DNA from: Thermodesulfobacteriota bacterium
GTDB lineage: Bacteria; Desulfobacterota; Anaeroferrophillalia; Anaeroferrophillales; Tharpellaceae
Direction: 5' to 3'
NCBI GenBank assembly: GCA_024763535.1
Contig: JANTFH010000019.1
Span: 1 to 38,284, forward strand
Length of the DNA stretch: 38,284 bases
In this document: one piece after another, positions 15,444-24,183 of the stretch
Numbering within the stretch: position 1 is the first letter of the stretch
Layout: every line of letters begins with the position of its first letter
The notes under the pieces: generated by a model
The model's input: only the letters and a program-made list of their open reading frames with translations
What the model was told of the DNA's origin: nothing
Databases searched by the model: none
Program-made: the position numbers and the translations under genes

Positions 15444-15505
15444 GCCAAGATTGGGAACGGGTATAGATCCGCAGAGTTATCGTTAAAAAATTGAAGGAGG
15501 GAAGA

Positions 15506-16420
15506 ATGAAAGTTTTCATTACCGGAGGCAGTGGTTTTGTCGGCAGCAACCTGACCCAAGATTTAAGCGCCAAAGGACATCAGGTAAGCATCCTCACGAG
15601 GCGAGCGAAAAGTAACTCAAATTTGCCGAATGGCGCCGTTTACGTCACCGGAGACCCCAATGCCCCGGGCCCCTGGCAGCAGGCAATTGCCGGTCACGAT
15701 CTTATTATAAATCTGGCCGGGGCTTCAATTTTTACGCGTTGGAGCGCTGAAAATAAACAGAAGATCAGAGACAGCCGCATCAATACCACCCATCATCTGG
15801 TCGATGCCTTAGATATGGCGCCGCCGGAGAAACGGCCCCAAACCCTGCTCAGCACCTCGGCCGTAGGCTACTATGGCGATCATGGTGACGAGATTCTAAC
15901 CGAAGAGACGCCAGCCGGAGATGATTTTCTCGCCCGGGTGGCCCTAGCCTGGGAAGGCGAAGCAGAGCGTGCAACTAATCTGGGCGTTAGGGTGGTTTGC
16001 TGCCGCTTCGGCATTGTCCTGGGCAGCAAAGGTGGGGCCTTAAGCAAAATGTTACCCCTTTTCAAATTCGGCCTCGGCAGCCCGCTTGGTCATGGCAGAC
16101 AATGGTTTCCCTGGATTCACGAAAAGGATTTGGCCGGGATCTTCTCGTTTCTGGTTGAAAGCCCGGAGATCGTAGGGCCAGTCAACTGTGTTTCGCCAAA
16201 TCAGGTGACTAATACCGATCTGACGCAAGCGCTGGCTTTAGAACTCGGCAAAAAAGTGTTTCCCTTAAATGTGCCGGCCTTCGTCTTAAAAATAGTTATG
16301 GGTGAAATGTCCTCTATTTTGCTGAAAGGGCAAAGGGTCGCGCCCAACAAACTCAATAAGGCCGGTTACCAATTTACATTTTCCGATCTTAACGCCGCCT
16401 TGCAAGATATTATCCGCTAA
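15506..16420 (+). CDS. TIGR01777-family NAD(P)-dependent epimerase/oxidoreductase
   Basis: This 304-residue extended short-chain dehydrogenase carries the nucleotide-binding motif TGGSGFVGSNLTQDL (about residues 5-19). Family marks are NLAGASIFTRWSAENKQKIRDSRI, the catalytic-like STSAVGYYGDHGDE, and HEKDLAGIF. These fit the TIGR01777 (YfcH/SulA-like) group, whose substrate is unknown. The ATG at 15506 follows GGAGGGA. It appears to be a single-gene unit beginning after the repeat cluster. Confidence 0.88.
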   Translation: MKVFITGGSGFVGSNLTQDLSAKGHQVSILTRRAKSNSNLPNGAVYVTGDPNAPGPWQQAIAGHDLIINLAGASIFTRWSAENKQKIRDSRINTTHHLVDALDMAPPEKRPQTLLSTSAVGYYGDHGDEILTEETPAGDDFLARVALAWEGEAERATNLGVRVVCCRFGIVLGSKGGALSKMLPLFKFGLGSPLGHGRQWFPWIHEKDLAGIFSFLVESPEIVGPVNCVSPNQVTNTDLTQALALELGKKVFPLNVPAFVLKIVMGEMSSILLKGQRVAPNKLNKAGYQFTFSDLNAALQDIIR

Positions 16421-16490
16421 ACTTTACGTGCGGAAATCGCGCGGAAGCTCGCACGCACAGTACAGAGAACGGGGTCATAGAGAAGGGGGG

Positions 16491-16519
16491 CAGGCTTGAC
16501 TTATGCGTATTCGTTATTG
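16491..16519. repeat. Dispersed 29-bp repeat, copy 2
   Basis: This segment matches 10430-10458 at 27 of 29 positions and starts CAGGCTTGACTTATG. It abuts and overlaps by six bases the 3' end of the multicopper oxidase gene (its stop lies at 16514-16516), so it may mark the edge of an inserted or deleted segment. Confidence 0.5.
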
Positions 16520-17602
16520 GGTTAAACTAAGTTTCGGTGTGTAATCTGAAATTTTCCCGTTTTTATTCGCTACGCCGATGAGGAACATCGTGCCGCCGGG
16601 GAAGTGACCGTTATTGGTGGAACCGGATTCGGCATGATCGTGAACCGCCCACCAGCCCGGAATTTTCGGTTGTAGAATCAGATCTTTGGCCTGGCCCGGA
16701 AACAGCGGCACCGCATTGACTTTGTAGGGGCTTTCCAGGGTGTTGCCGTCGATTGCCACCACGGTAAGCTGCATGCCGTGAAAATGGAAATAGTGGGGAA
16801 TATTGCCGGCATTGATCATCCGCAGACGGACGGTATCGCCGATTTTGGTTTTGACCGGCGGGATCAGCGGATAGGGGTGGCCGTCGATCAGATGATATTT
16901 ATAGCTTGGTTTAGGCAGGCCTTTCAGGTAGGGGCTATGATAGCCGTCTTTAATCGCCTGTTTATATTCAGCAACACTCTTGAAAAGACGTTCGCCGCTC
17001 GATTTCTCCCCGCTTTTTTTGGCGTTCATGGCTTCCATGGAATGCATCTTTTCCATCATGGTCAGCATTTTTGTCTGCCATTCGGGGTCGATACTGTCGA
17101 CCATCATAGTTCGATCTAAAGTAACGTTGTATTTTTTATTGAGGTCTTGTGCCGGATCCCGGGGATGGATGATCAGCGGCCCGTACATGCCGCCGCTGAT
17201 ATGCAAAAGTGTGCTCCAATGGCAATGCCAGAAGCGGCTGCCGGCCGGAGTGGCAACAAAGTGGTAAGTGAAGGATTCGCCTTTTTCGATCGGGTCCTGG
17301 GTAACATAGGGAACGCCGTCCTGATTGTTGGGAACCTCAAGGCCGTGCCAGTGAATCGTATGTGGCGGGACGCTGTTGTTAACTACCTTGACTTCAACAG
17401 TATCACCTTCGGTAACCTCAATCGTCGGGCCGGGAATCTGATCGTTGATGAGCAGGGATTTTACTTTGACATCCGGCAGAATATTCCACTCTCCGATACT
17501 GATATTGAATGTATAGTGCTTAACTGTTGCCGCCCCGAAAACCAGAGCCGGCAACAGCATAATAATAGAAATTGATATCGCTAAAGTCCATTTTTTCTTC
17601 AT
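16514..17602 (-). CDS. Two-domain multicopper oxidase, type-1 site in domain 1
   Basis: This 362-residue exported protein has a signal peptide (residues 1-24). Domain 1 has HTIHWHG (H81, H84, H86) and FWHCHW (H126, C127, H128), then H134 and M139 (HISGGM), so a full type-1 ligand set lies there. Domain 2 has HYFHFHG (H270, H273, H275), but the corresponding HxH is H321-D322-H323, with Asp in place of the type-1 Cys. The trinuclear site would form across subunits, as in trimeric two-domain laccases. A Met-rich insert (about residues 178-191) is typical of copper-binding cuprous oxidases. Its place after copA suggests periplasmic Cu(I) oxidation. The start ATG follows AAGGAG, 26 bp after the copA stop. 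Confidence 0.88.
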   Translation of the reverse strand: MKKKWTLAISISIIMLLPALVFGAATVKHYTFNISIGEWNILPDVKVKSLLINDQIPGPTIEVTEGDTVEVKVVNNSVPPHTIHWHGLEVPNNQDGVPYVTQDPIEKGESFTYHFVATPAGSRFWHCHWSTLLHISGGMYGPLIIHPRDPAQDLNKKYNVTLDRTMMVDSIDPEWQTKMLTMMEKMHSMEAMNAKKSGEKSSGERLFKSVAEYKQAIKDGYHSPYLKGLPKPSYKYHLIDGHPYPLIPPVKTKIGDTVRLRMINAGNIPHYFHFHGMQLTVVAIDGNTLESPYKVNAVPLFPGQAKDLILQPKIPGWWAVHDHAESGSTNNGHFPGGTMFLIGVANKNGKISDYTPKLSLTQ

Positions 17603-17628
17603 TGACGGTCTCCTTGAAAAAAATCAGA

Positions 17629-20136
17629 TTATATTTTTGTGTTTCTTAGACGTAGAGCATTGGTGATAACCGATACCGATGAGAGGCTCATGGCGGCGGC
17701 GGCAATTACCGGGCTTAAGAGGATACCGAAAAACGGGTAGAGCACCCCGGCCGCTATCGGGACGCCTAAGGAGTTGTAGATAAATGCGAAAAAGAGGTTT
17801 TGCTTGATGTTGGCCATCGTCGCCCGGCTTAGTTTACGGGCCCGGACAATGCCTAAAAGATCCCCTTTAACCAGGGTTACTCCGGCTGATTCCATCGCCA
17901 CATCAGTGCCGGTGCCCATGGCGATACCAACTTCAGCTAAGGCCAGCGCCGGGGCATCATTGATGCCGTCACCGGCCATCGCCACGAGGTGTCCCTGATC
18001 CTGAAATCTTTTTACGGCTGCCGCTTTTTCATCGGGCAGGACTTCGGCAATAACCTCGTCAATGCCAAGTTTATCGGCCACCGTCTGGGCGGTGGCCCGG
18101 TTGTCGCCGGTGAGCATGACCAGGCGGATATTTTCGCCATGCAGCTGGCGTACCGCTTCCGGCGTGGTTTCCTTGATGGGGTCGGAGACTGCCAGCAGGC
18201 CGGCGGCGGTGCCGTTGACGGCGATAAAAATAACGGTTTGTCCCTCTTGATGCCGGGTGTTCGCCGCCGTGTCTAAATCATCGGTTGAAATTGAAAAATC
18301 CGCCAGCAGTTTGCGGTTGCCGAGCAGAATTTTTGCTCCGGCAATCTCCCCGGAAACCCCTTTGCCGGTATGGGAGGTGAAATTTTCGACTTTGGCATCG
18401 AGATTGAGGCCGCGTTGGGCGGCCCCGGCAACAATTGCGTCGGCTAAGGGGTGTTCACTCCCTTTTTCCAGGCTGGCCGCAGCTTTAACCAGTTCATCTT
18501 CGGAATAGCCCTCTGAATTAACCACCGTAGTCAGCTGCGGTTTGCCTTCAGTCAGGGTGCCGGTTTTATCGACGACCAGTGTATCTATTTTACGTAAAGT
18601 TTCAATCGCTTCAGCATTCTTAAACAGAACCCCCATCCCGGCGCCTTTGCCGGTGGCGACCATAATCGACATTGGGGTTGCCAGGCCCAGGGCACAGGGG
18701 CAGGCAATGATGAGGACGGAGACTGCAGCAATCAGAGCATGCGCCAGGCGCGGTTCGGGGCCGACCAGGTACCAGACAAGAAAAGCGATGATGGCGGAAA
18801 CGATAACTGCCGGGACAAAATAACCGGCCACCAGATCAGCAAGTTTCTGAATCGGGGCGCGGCTGCGCTGGGCCTCGGCGACCATTTGGACAATCCGGGC
18901 CAAAAGCGTATCGCTGCCGACTTTCTCGGCCCGAATGATGAGCGAGCCTTTGCCATTGACGGTGGCCCCGACAACCTTGTCATTGACGGTTTTAGCGACC
19001 GGCAGGGGCTCGCCGGAAATCATCGACTCATCAATACTGCTGCGACCTTCGACAACGACGCCGTCGACCGGCACCTTTTCGCCGGGGCGCACCCGTAAAC
19101 TATCACCGGGATGAACCTTATCCAGCGGAATATCAAGTTCGCTGCCGTCCGGATTAATTTTGCGGGCGGTTTTCGGGGCCAGACCGAGGAGTTTTTTGAT
19201 CGCGGTGCCGGTTTGGCTCCGGGCTCGTAATTCGAGCATCTGACCGAGCAGAATCAAGACCACAATCACGGCGGCGGCTTCAAAATAGACCGCGACACTG
19301 CCGTCGTTAGCCCGCATTGTCGCCGGGAAGATTTCCGGCATTATAACTGCGATGATACTGTAGGTATAGGCGACCGAGACCCCTAAAGCGATCAGTGTAA
19401 ACATATTGAGGCTGCGATTTTTAACCGACTGCAGGCCGCGGACAAAAAAGGGCCAGCCCGTCCATAAAACTACCGGGGTGGCCAGTAACAGTTCAATCCA
19501 GTTAAGGATATGCGGCGCAATCTGGTTTTCGATGGCCCCGACTCCGGGAAGCATATCCCGCATCGCAATAATTACCAGCGGTACGGTTAAAATCGTGCCG
19601 CTGATAAAGCGGCGGCGCATATCGTCGTACTCGGGGTTGGCTTCCTCCGCGATAATAGTTTTAGCTTCCAGAGCCATACCGCAGATCGGACAGTTGTCGG
19701 GGTGCTCCCGGATGATTTCCGGATGCATCGGACAAGTGTATTCAACCTTCTCCAACGGTGTGACCGGGGTTAAAGGTTCCAAGGCCATGCCGCATTTGGG
19801 ACAGCTGCCCGGATGATCCTGTTCGATTTCCGGGTGCATCGGGCAGGTATAGGTTGCGGAACCGGCAGCCGGGTTTGCCGCCGCATTTTTTTCAGCGGCT
19901 GGCGGCTGATCTCCGGCAGCTTTCTGCGCTTTAAATTTTTCGAGACAGTGCGGGCCGCAGAAATAGTGACTTTCGCCATTTTCTTCGTAATGAATAAAGG
20001 CTTTCGGGTCGTCAGTACTCATCCCGCAGATGGGGTCAACGTAGGGTTTGGCCGCCGGTTGCTTATGGCAATCGTGATGTGGTTGCTGGGTATGGTCGGG
20101 ATCGGAGTGATGGTGATGGTCTTTGTGCTCTGACAT
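17629..20136 (-). CDS. copA: Cu(I)-translocating P1B-type ATPase with YHS and double HMBD N-terminus
   Basis: This is an 835-residue P-type ATPase. The N-terminus is His-rich (residues 5-28), followed by a YHS domain (VDPICGM...YFCGPHC) and two heavy-metal-binding CPMHPEI...CGMALE motifs (about residues 95-157) instead of HMA domains. The membrane core has [29 protein letters not shown] and [18 protein letters not shown] in the seventh helix and MSLSSVSV in the eighth are the P1B-1 Cu+ signature. It exports Cu+ (possibly Ag+) to the periplasm, where the following multicopper oxidase could act. It lies 29 bp after the sigma-54 regulator gene and probably belongs to the same transcript. Confidence 0.93.
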   Translation of the reverse strand: MSEHKDHHHHSDPDHTQQPHHDCHKQPAAKPYVDPICGMSTDDPKAFIHYEENGESHYFCGPHCLEKFKAQKAAGDQPPAAEKNAAANPAAGSATYTCPMHPEIEQDHPGSCPKCGMALEPLTPVTPLEKVEYTCPMHPEIIREHPDNCPICGMALEAKTIIAEEANPEYDDMRRRFISGTILTVPLVIIAMRDMLPGVGAIENQIAPHILNWIELLLATPVVLWTGWPFFVRGLQSVKNRSLNMFTLIALGVSVAYTYSIIAVIMPEIFPATMRANDGSVAVYFEAAAVIVVLILLGQMLELRARSQTGTAIKKLLGLAPKTARKINPDGSELDIPLDKVHPGDSLRVRPGEKVPVDGVVVEGRSSIDESMISGEPLPVAKTVNDKVVGATVNGKGSLIIRAEKVGSDTLLARIVQMVAEAQRSRAPIQKLADLVAGYFVPAVIVSAIIAFLVWYLVGPEPRLAHALIAAVSVLIIACPCALGLATPMSIMVATGKGAGMGVLFKNAEAIETLRKIDTLVVDKTGTLTEGKPQLTTVVNSEGYSEDELVKAAASLEKGSEHPLADAIVAGAAQRGLNLDAKVENFTSHTGKGVSGEIAGAKILLGNRKLLADFSISTDDLDTAANTRHQEGQTVIFIAVNGTAAGLLAVSDPIKETTPEAVRQLHGENIRLVMLTGDNRATAQTVADKLGIDEVIAEVLPDEKAAAVKRFQDQGHLVAMAGDGINDAPALALAEVGIAMGTGTDVAMESAGVTLVKGDLLGIVRARKLSRATMANIKQNLFFAFIYNSLGVPIAAGVLYPFFGILLSPVIAAAAMSLSSVSVITNALRLRNTKI

Positions 20137-20165
20137 AGGATGTTCCTCCTAGGAATATTTTAGTT

Positions 20166-21533
20166 TTACAGGATATCATACTCCTTCATTTTGTTCAGAA
20201 GAGTCTGGCGGGCGATGCCTAAGATCTTGGCGGTTTTGCTTTTGTTGTGACCGGTCTCCTCCAGGGTGTTTAAGATCATCTCTTTTTCCATATCCCGCAG
20301 GGTCGGCCCGCTGCCGGGTGCTGCGGTGTTTCTGGTCTTTTGCGGCAGCATATCTGCCGGTGCAACCTGCGGCGGCAATTCGCGCGGGGTAATCTCTTCG
20401 CCGAGGCAGAGAACCACCGCCCGTTCAATACAGTTTTCGAGTTCCCGGATATTGCCCGGCCAGTCATAACGCATCAGCAGGTTTAAGGCCTGGGGATGAA
20501 TGCCTTTAATGTCTTTACGGTTCTTCTCCCGGTAACGTTTAAGAAAAAAACGGGCCAGATCGGGGATGTCGCCGCAGCGCTGCCTGAGCGGCGGCAGTGC
20601 GATTGGAACGACACTTAAGCGAAAGAAAAGATCCTGGCGAAAAGTGCCCTCTTCGACCATGGCCGCAAGGTCGCGATTGGTGGCGGCGATGATTCTGACA
20701 TCAACGTGGATTGATTGGGATGCCCCGAGCCGTTCAAATTCACCTTCCTGGAGAACTCTTAAGACCTTGGCCTGGGTTGCCAGGGTCATATCACCGATTT
20801 CATCGAGAAAAAGAGTACCTTTATGCGCCAGTTCAAAGCGGCCGCGGCGTTGTTCCAGGGCCCCGGTAAAAGCTCCTTTCTGGTGGCCGAAAAGCTCACT
20901 TTCGAGCAGGTTTTCATGTAATGCGGCGCAATTTATCTTGATAAAAGCCTTATCCTGGCGCAAACTGTTTTCAAACAGAGCGTTGGCGACCAGTTCTTTC
21001 CCGGTGCCGGATTCGCCGGTAATCAGGATGGTGGCATCGCTTTTGGCCACGAGTGAGATAGTTTGGTAAAGTTCCTGCATAACCGGGCTTGAACCTATAA
21101 TTTTGGTGATTGGAAACTGTTCCCGCAACTGCTCTTTAAGGTTGCGGTTCTCGGTTTTAAGCTCTTCATAACCTAAAGCCCGGGTAATCATTAATTTCAG
21201 CTCTTCGATATCGATCGGTTTGGTGATATAGTCGAAAACACCCTGTTTCATTGCCTGTACGGCACTCTCGACCGAGGAAAAGGCGGTGATAATTATTACC
21301 GGTACCTGACAATTATGTTCCTGTAAAAGAGCGAGAGTTTCCAAGCCCTGCAGTCGTTTCATCTTGAGATCGAGCAGCAGCAGGTCGACAGGTTCTGAAG
21401 CTAAAATTGCCTCTACCTCATCGCCGTCAGCCGCCTCGACAATGCGATAGCCGGCCTTGCTGAGATTCGCCTTGAGCATGGTGCGGTGGGCCCTGTCATC
21501 ATCGGTGATGAGAATCGTTGTTTGGTTGCTCAT
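20166..21533 (-). CDS. zraR: Sigma-54-dependent response regulator (ZraR/NtrC type)
   Basis: This 455-residue regulator has three parts. The receiver domain has ITDDDRAH and phosphoacceptor D55 in LLLLDLKMK. The AAA+ domain has Walker A GESGTGKE near 171, GAFTGA near 217 and LFLDEIGDM. A Fis-type helix-turn-helix ends it (EETGHNKSKTAKILGIARQTLLNKM). It would activate sigma-54 promoters on phosphorylation by the neighbouring kinase. A likely target is the GG-N10-GC promoter at 23932-23947. ZraR is a family label; the signal is probably copper or zinc, given copA and the multicopper oxidase downstream. It lies 12 bp after the kinase gene. Confidence 0.92.
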   Translation of the reverse strand: MSNQTTILITDDDRAHRTMLKANLSKAGYRIVEAADGDEVEAILASEPVDLLLLDLKMKRLQGLETLALLQEHNCQVPVIIITAFSSVESAVQAMKQGVFDYITKPIDIEELKLMITRALGYEELKTENRNLKEQLREQFPITKIIGSSPVMQELYQTISLVAKSDATILITGESGTGKELVANALFENSLRQDKAFIKINCAALHENLLESELFGHQKGAFTGALEQRRGRFELAHKGTLFLDEIGDMTLATQAKVLRVLQEGEFERLGASQSIHVDVRIIAATNRDLAAMVEEGTFRQDLFFRLSVVPIALPPLRQRCGDIPDLARFFLKRYREKNRKDIKGIHPQALNLLMRYDWPGNIRELENCIERAVVLCLGEEITPRELPPQVAPADMLPQKTRNTAAPGSGPTLRDMEKEMILNTLEETGHNKSKTAKILGIARQTLLNKMKEYDIL

Positions 21534-21545
21534 GCAAATCTCCTG

Positions 21546-22934
21546 TCAGCTATTTTGCGGATTGCGGGGTAAAATTATACTGATTCGGGTACCCTGGCCG
21601 GGACGGCTGTCAACCTCGAAACGGCCGTTATGTTGCTCGATAATCTGGTAACTGACGGCGAGACCCAAGCCGGTGCCGGTTTTCCGGGTGGTAAAGAAAG
21701 GGTCAAACATGCGCTCTTTTTCCTCCGGATCCATCCCCCTGCCGGAATCTGTAATTGTCAGGATGATGTGATTATCCTGAAGCGTCGAGGTCAGAATTAT
21801 CTGATCTCCCGGCCCCGATGCGGCCAGGCTGTTTTTCATAAGGTTGATCAGAACCTGAAGCAGCAGGTCAGGGTCAGCCCGAAACTCGGCATTGTCATCA
21901 CTGGTAATTTCCGGTGTGATTGCCTGTTTATTGAAATCTGCCGCCAACAGACGGACAGCCCGTTCCATAATATCCCGGGCGCTAACAGTTTGCAGCTCAG
22001 GTTCACGGGGCCGGGCAAACTGTAAAAGAGCCGCAATGATATGATTAAGGCGATCAACTTCACCAATCATAATATCAGCATATTCGCGGCTTTCCGAATC
22101 ATTTGCGGCCTGGTCTTTAAAATACTGGGCAAACCCTTTCAACGTGCCTAGGGGATTGCGGATTTCATGGGCAATTCCGGCCGCCATTTTCCCAAGTGCC
22201 GCCAGTCGGCGGGAGCGTTCCAGGCTAAGTTCCATTTTGGCCAGGGTAGTTTTTGTGAGCTGCATCTCCTGATAGAGGAAGATGAAATAGAATCCGGCGC
22301 TGCCCAAAAGGAAGAGAATCAGTCCCATAAACAGGCTGTGTTTAAGGTCTGCCTGCCGGGCCTGGATGAATTCTGCGTTATTAAGGGCGACAAAGATTAC
22401 CTGACGCTGGTTTTTCAGGGATTTGCCGGGAACCGGGGTGCAGCAGCCTGTGGTACACTGCATGATTTTCTGCTTGCGGCGGCCGGGGCGGATCGGGTTG
22501 AATTCACTGGCAACTGCAAAGACATGGCTTTGGCGCTTAAGGATTGTCAGTTGATCGGGGTCGGTATTGAGAATTTTGCTGATGGTCGATTGGCTTTCTG
22601 CCGCGGGAAGTTCGCCCGCTTCGGCCATAACCTGCCCGTTGGCAGTGACAATTCGAATGTAGACGATATTGTTGCCCAGTAAGGTTTCCTTGACCAGGGT
22701 TTGCAGGGGGTCATCACCAAAACGGCAATGCATTCTTGAGGTCCTAGCTCCGGCCTCAAAACTGTGAATAAGCGTCAGGGCCTCGCGCTTGAGAAAATCT
22801 TCCATCAAACTCTGTTCGCGGTCGAGATTGCGGATCGTGCTGATGCCCAGAATAATACCCAGCAGTATACTGGCAATCAGAATCACCAGAGCGGTGCGGG
22901 AAAACTTGAATGACGGGGTTGTTCGGGGAAACAT
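21546..22934 (-). CDS. zraS: Two-component sensor histidine kinase (ZraS type)
   Basis: This 462-residue kinase has a transmembrane segment near residues 11-30, a periplasmic sensor domain, a second one near 200-220, an H-box HEIRNPLGTLKGF (His near 255), and a HATPase domain with SGRGMDPEE and TGLGLAVSYQIIEQHNG. The sensor domain contains CTTGCC (about residues 158-163), a possible soft-metal site not typical of ZraS. The ATG at 22934 is preferred; a GTG 12 bases upstream is an alternative. No cytoplasmic PAS domain is present. It heads a kinase-regulator-copA-oxidase block on the minus strand. Confidence 0.88.
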   Translation of the reverse strand: MFPRTTPSFKFSRTALVILIASILLGIILGISTIRNLDREQSLMEDFLKREALTLIHSFEAGARTSRMHCRFGDDPLQTLVKETLLGNNIVYIRIVTANGQVMAEAGELPAAESQSTISKILNTDPDQLTILKRQSHVFAVASEFNPIRPGRRKQKIMQCTTGCCTPVPGKSLKNQRQVIFVALNNAEFIQARQADLKHSLFMGLILFLLGSAGFYFIFLYQEMQLTKTTLAKMELSLERSRRLAALGKMAAGIAHEIRNPLGTLKGFAQYFKDQAANDSESREYADIMIGEVDRLNHIIAALLQFARPREPELQTVSARDIMERAVRLLAADFNKQAITPEITSDDNAEFRADPDLLLQVLINLMKNSLAASGPGDQIILTSTLQDNHIILTITDSGRGMDPEEKERMFDPFFTTRKTGTGLGLAVSYQIIEQHNGRFEVDSRPGQGTRISIILPRNPQNS

Positions 22935-23078
22935 GTTGATACTCACTCGATGAAAGTGGTCGAAATTTCTTGGTAAGGGTATAAACCTAACCGATTTTCA
23001 CGGAATTAGCAATAGCTGATCATATATTGAGGCTTTTTAAGTTGCGAAACGGTTGTAGTGTGGGAGTATAGAACGTAA

Positions 23079-23097
23079 TGCGGGAATAAGTCCCGCA
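23079..23097. repeat. Inverted repeat upstream of the kinase operon
   Basis: TGCGGGA-ATAAG-TCCCGCA is a perfect palindrome with a five-base centre. It overlaps a weak GG-N10-GC arrangement on the minus strand, so it could be an activator site or a weak sigma-54 promoter for the kinase operon. The 368-bp gap 22935-23302 has no gene; it also holds an AT-rich perfect palindrome at 23146-23171 (TTTTCTTGTT/AACAAGAAAA). Confidence 0.4.
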
Positions 23098-23236
23098 ACC
23101 CAAAAGGGATTTATTAGCCCGCAAATAAGTGCTCTTATCAGAACATTTTCTTGTTAAAAAAAACAAGAAAATAACCTGTAAAGCACTAAATTATGGGTAA
23201 AGTTCAGTCGGGTTAGCTGCTCTATAGTGGAAAGCA

Positions 23237-23272
23237 GTCGGCGGGCGTCATTCAGTTTGCACGCCCGCCGAC
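23237..23272 (-). terminator. Strong hairpin after the zraP-like gene
   Basis: GTCGGCGGGCGT pairs perfectly with ACGCCCGCCGAC over 12 bp around a 12-base loop, about 30 bp beyond the stop codon of the minus-strand ZraP-like gene. There is no clear T-run, so it may be a weak terminator or an mRNA-stabilising stem. Confidence 0.6.
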
Positions 23273-23302
23273 AGGAGGAGGAAAAATCTGTCAATCTATT
23301 TG

Positions 23303-23818
23303 TTAACGATTCATCATGCCGCCGCGACAATTTCCACCACAATTTCCCGGGCCCATATTACCGGAATTAGTCTGGTTGCCATTCATCATCCGGCATTTTC
23401 CGGGACCTTGACAATTACCATTGCCGCATTGACAATAAACCACTCCAATTTTGCTGGTTATCTCCTGATTTACGCTTATTTTCAATTTTCGATAGTCCTG
23501 TTTGAGCAGAAACATTTCAGCCCGTACCTGGTTTAACTGGGCAACGGTTGTCTGATCATTTGCCATCAGCTGGCTCATCTCATCTGCCTTGGCTTTGATC
23601 GCACTCTCTTTTTCGGCAAATTGGTCAGCATAGGTATCCTCAATCGCCTGGACCTGGGCCTGTTGTTCCGCAGTCAGATTGGCGGTTCGGCATTGGCAAC
23701 CACCCATTTTACCATAGCCATTGTGCTGGCCGCCGTTCATCCAGGCAAATCCCGGACTTGTGATAAGTAACATTGCGACAATTGCGAAACCGGTAAACAT
23801 CGAAGTAGCTTTTTTCAT
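23303..23818 (-). CDS. zraP: ZraP/Spy-like periplasmic metal-binding protein, Cys/Met-rich
   Basis: This 171-residue exported protein has a signal peptide (about residues 1-25). The core (LTAEQQAQVQAIEDTYADQF, then a heptad-rich helix with AEMFLLKQDYRKLK) resembles the Spy/CpxP/ZraP chaperone family, which limits protein damage during metal stress. Its tail is unusual: YCQCGNGNCQ, GPGKCRMM and NCGGNCRGGMMNR give a Cys/Gly/Met-rich metal-binding region; GGCQCR lies near the N-terminus too. The ATG at 23818 is chosen because the GGAG inside the preceding in-frame codons sits six bases upstream. It carries its own sigma-54 promoter and probably responds to the ZraR-type regulator next door. Confidence 0.82.
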   Translation of the reverse strand: MKKATSMFTGFAIVAMLLITSPGFAWMNGGQHNGYGKMGGCQCRTANLTAEQQAQVQAIEDTYADQFAEKESAIKAKADEMSQLMANDQTTVAQLNQVRAEMFLLKQDYRKLKISVNQEITSKIGVVYCQCGNGNCQGPGKCRMMNGNQTNSGNMGPGNCGGNCRGGMMNR

Positions 23819-23931
23819 AATAAACTCCATACTTTTTAAAGGTTAGGCAGCTTGAACATCATTAAAAGATGTTTTATTGCTGCTGTTTAGTCTCAGCAGG
23901 CAATTTCAAACTTAATTATGTCTTTTGCTTT

Positions 23932-23947
23932 TGCAGGGGTCGTGCCA
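23932..23947 (-). promoter_or_regulatory. Sigma-54 promoter of the zraP-like gene
   Basis: On the minus strand the sequence is TGGCACGACCCCTGCA: GG and GC separated by exactly 10 bases, with TGGCACG as a perfect -24 block. It lies about 114 bp upstream of the start codon. Transcription should start near 23921. The sigma-54-dependent ZraR-type regulator at 20166-21533 is the obvious activator. Confidence 0.8.
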
Positions 23948-24183
23948 TAAGCACGATCAATTTTCTGCTATCATATAAGTTGTTGAAATCACTAGGAGCT
24001 TATTGTTATGTTTTATGATTTGCTTGATGTGAGAAGCTGACTGCCCAGAAACTAGTCAATCATATTGTAGAGATCAGGATAGAAAATGTATAAAAATTAG
24101 GCACGTTAATTTAAGAAAAATCCTTGACATTAAGATGATTCAATATTAAAACTTGATATATCCTAATGTATAAGGATAAAATT

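Noticed and set aside
15281-15559. Minus-strand open frame with repeated NNW and IIGVG segments
   Set aside because: It is only the translation of the GACCCCAATTATT repeats and the decayed ATPase flank, with no ribosome site and no recognisable family.
23146-23171. Perfect AT-rich palindrome as a factor-independent terminator
   Set aside because: The stem is nearly all A/T and therefore weak; the GC-rich hairpin at 23237-23272 is a better candidate for the ZraP-like transcript end.
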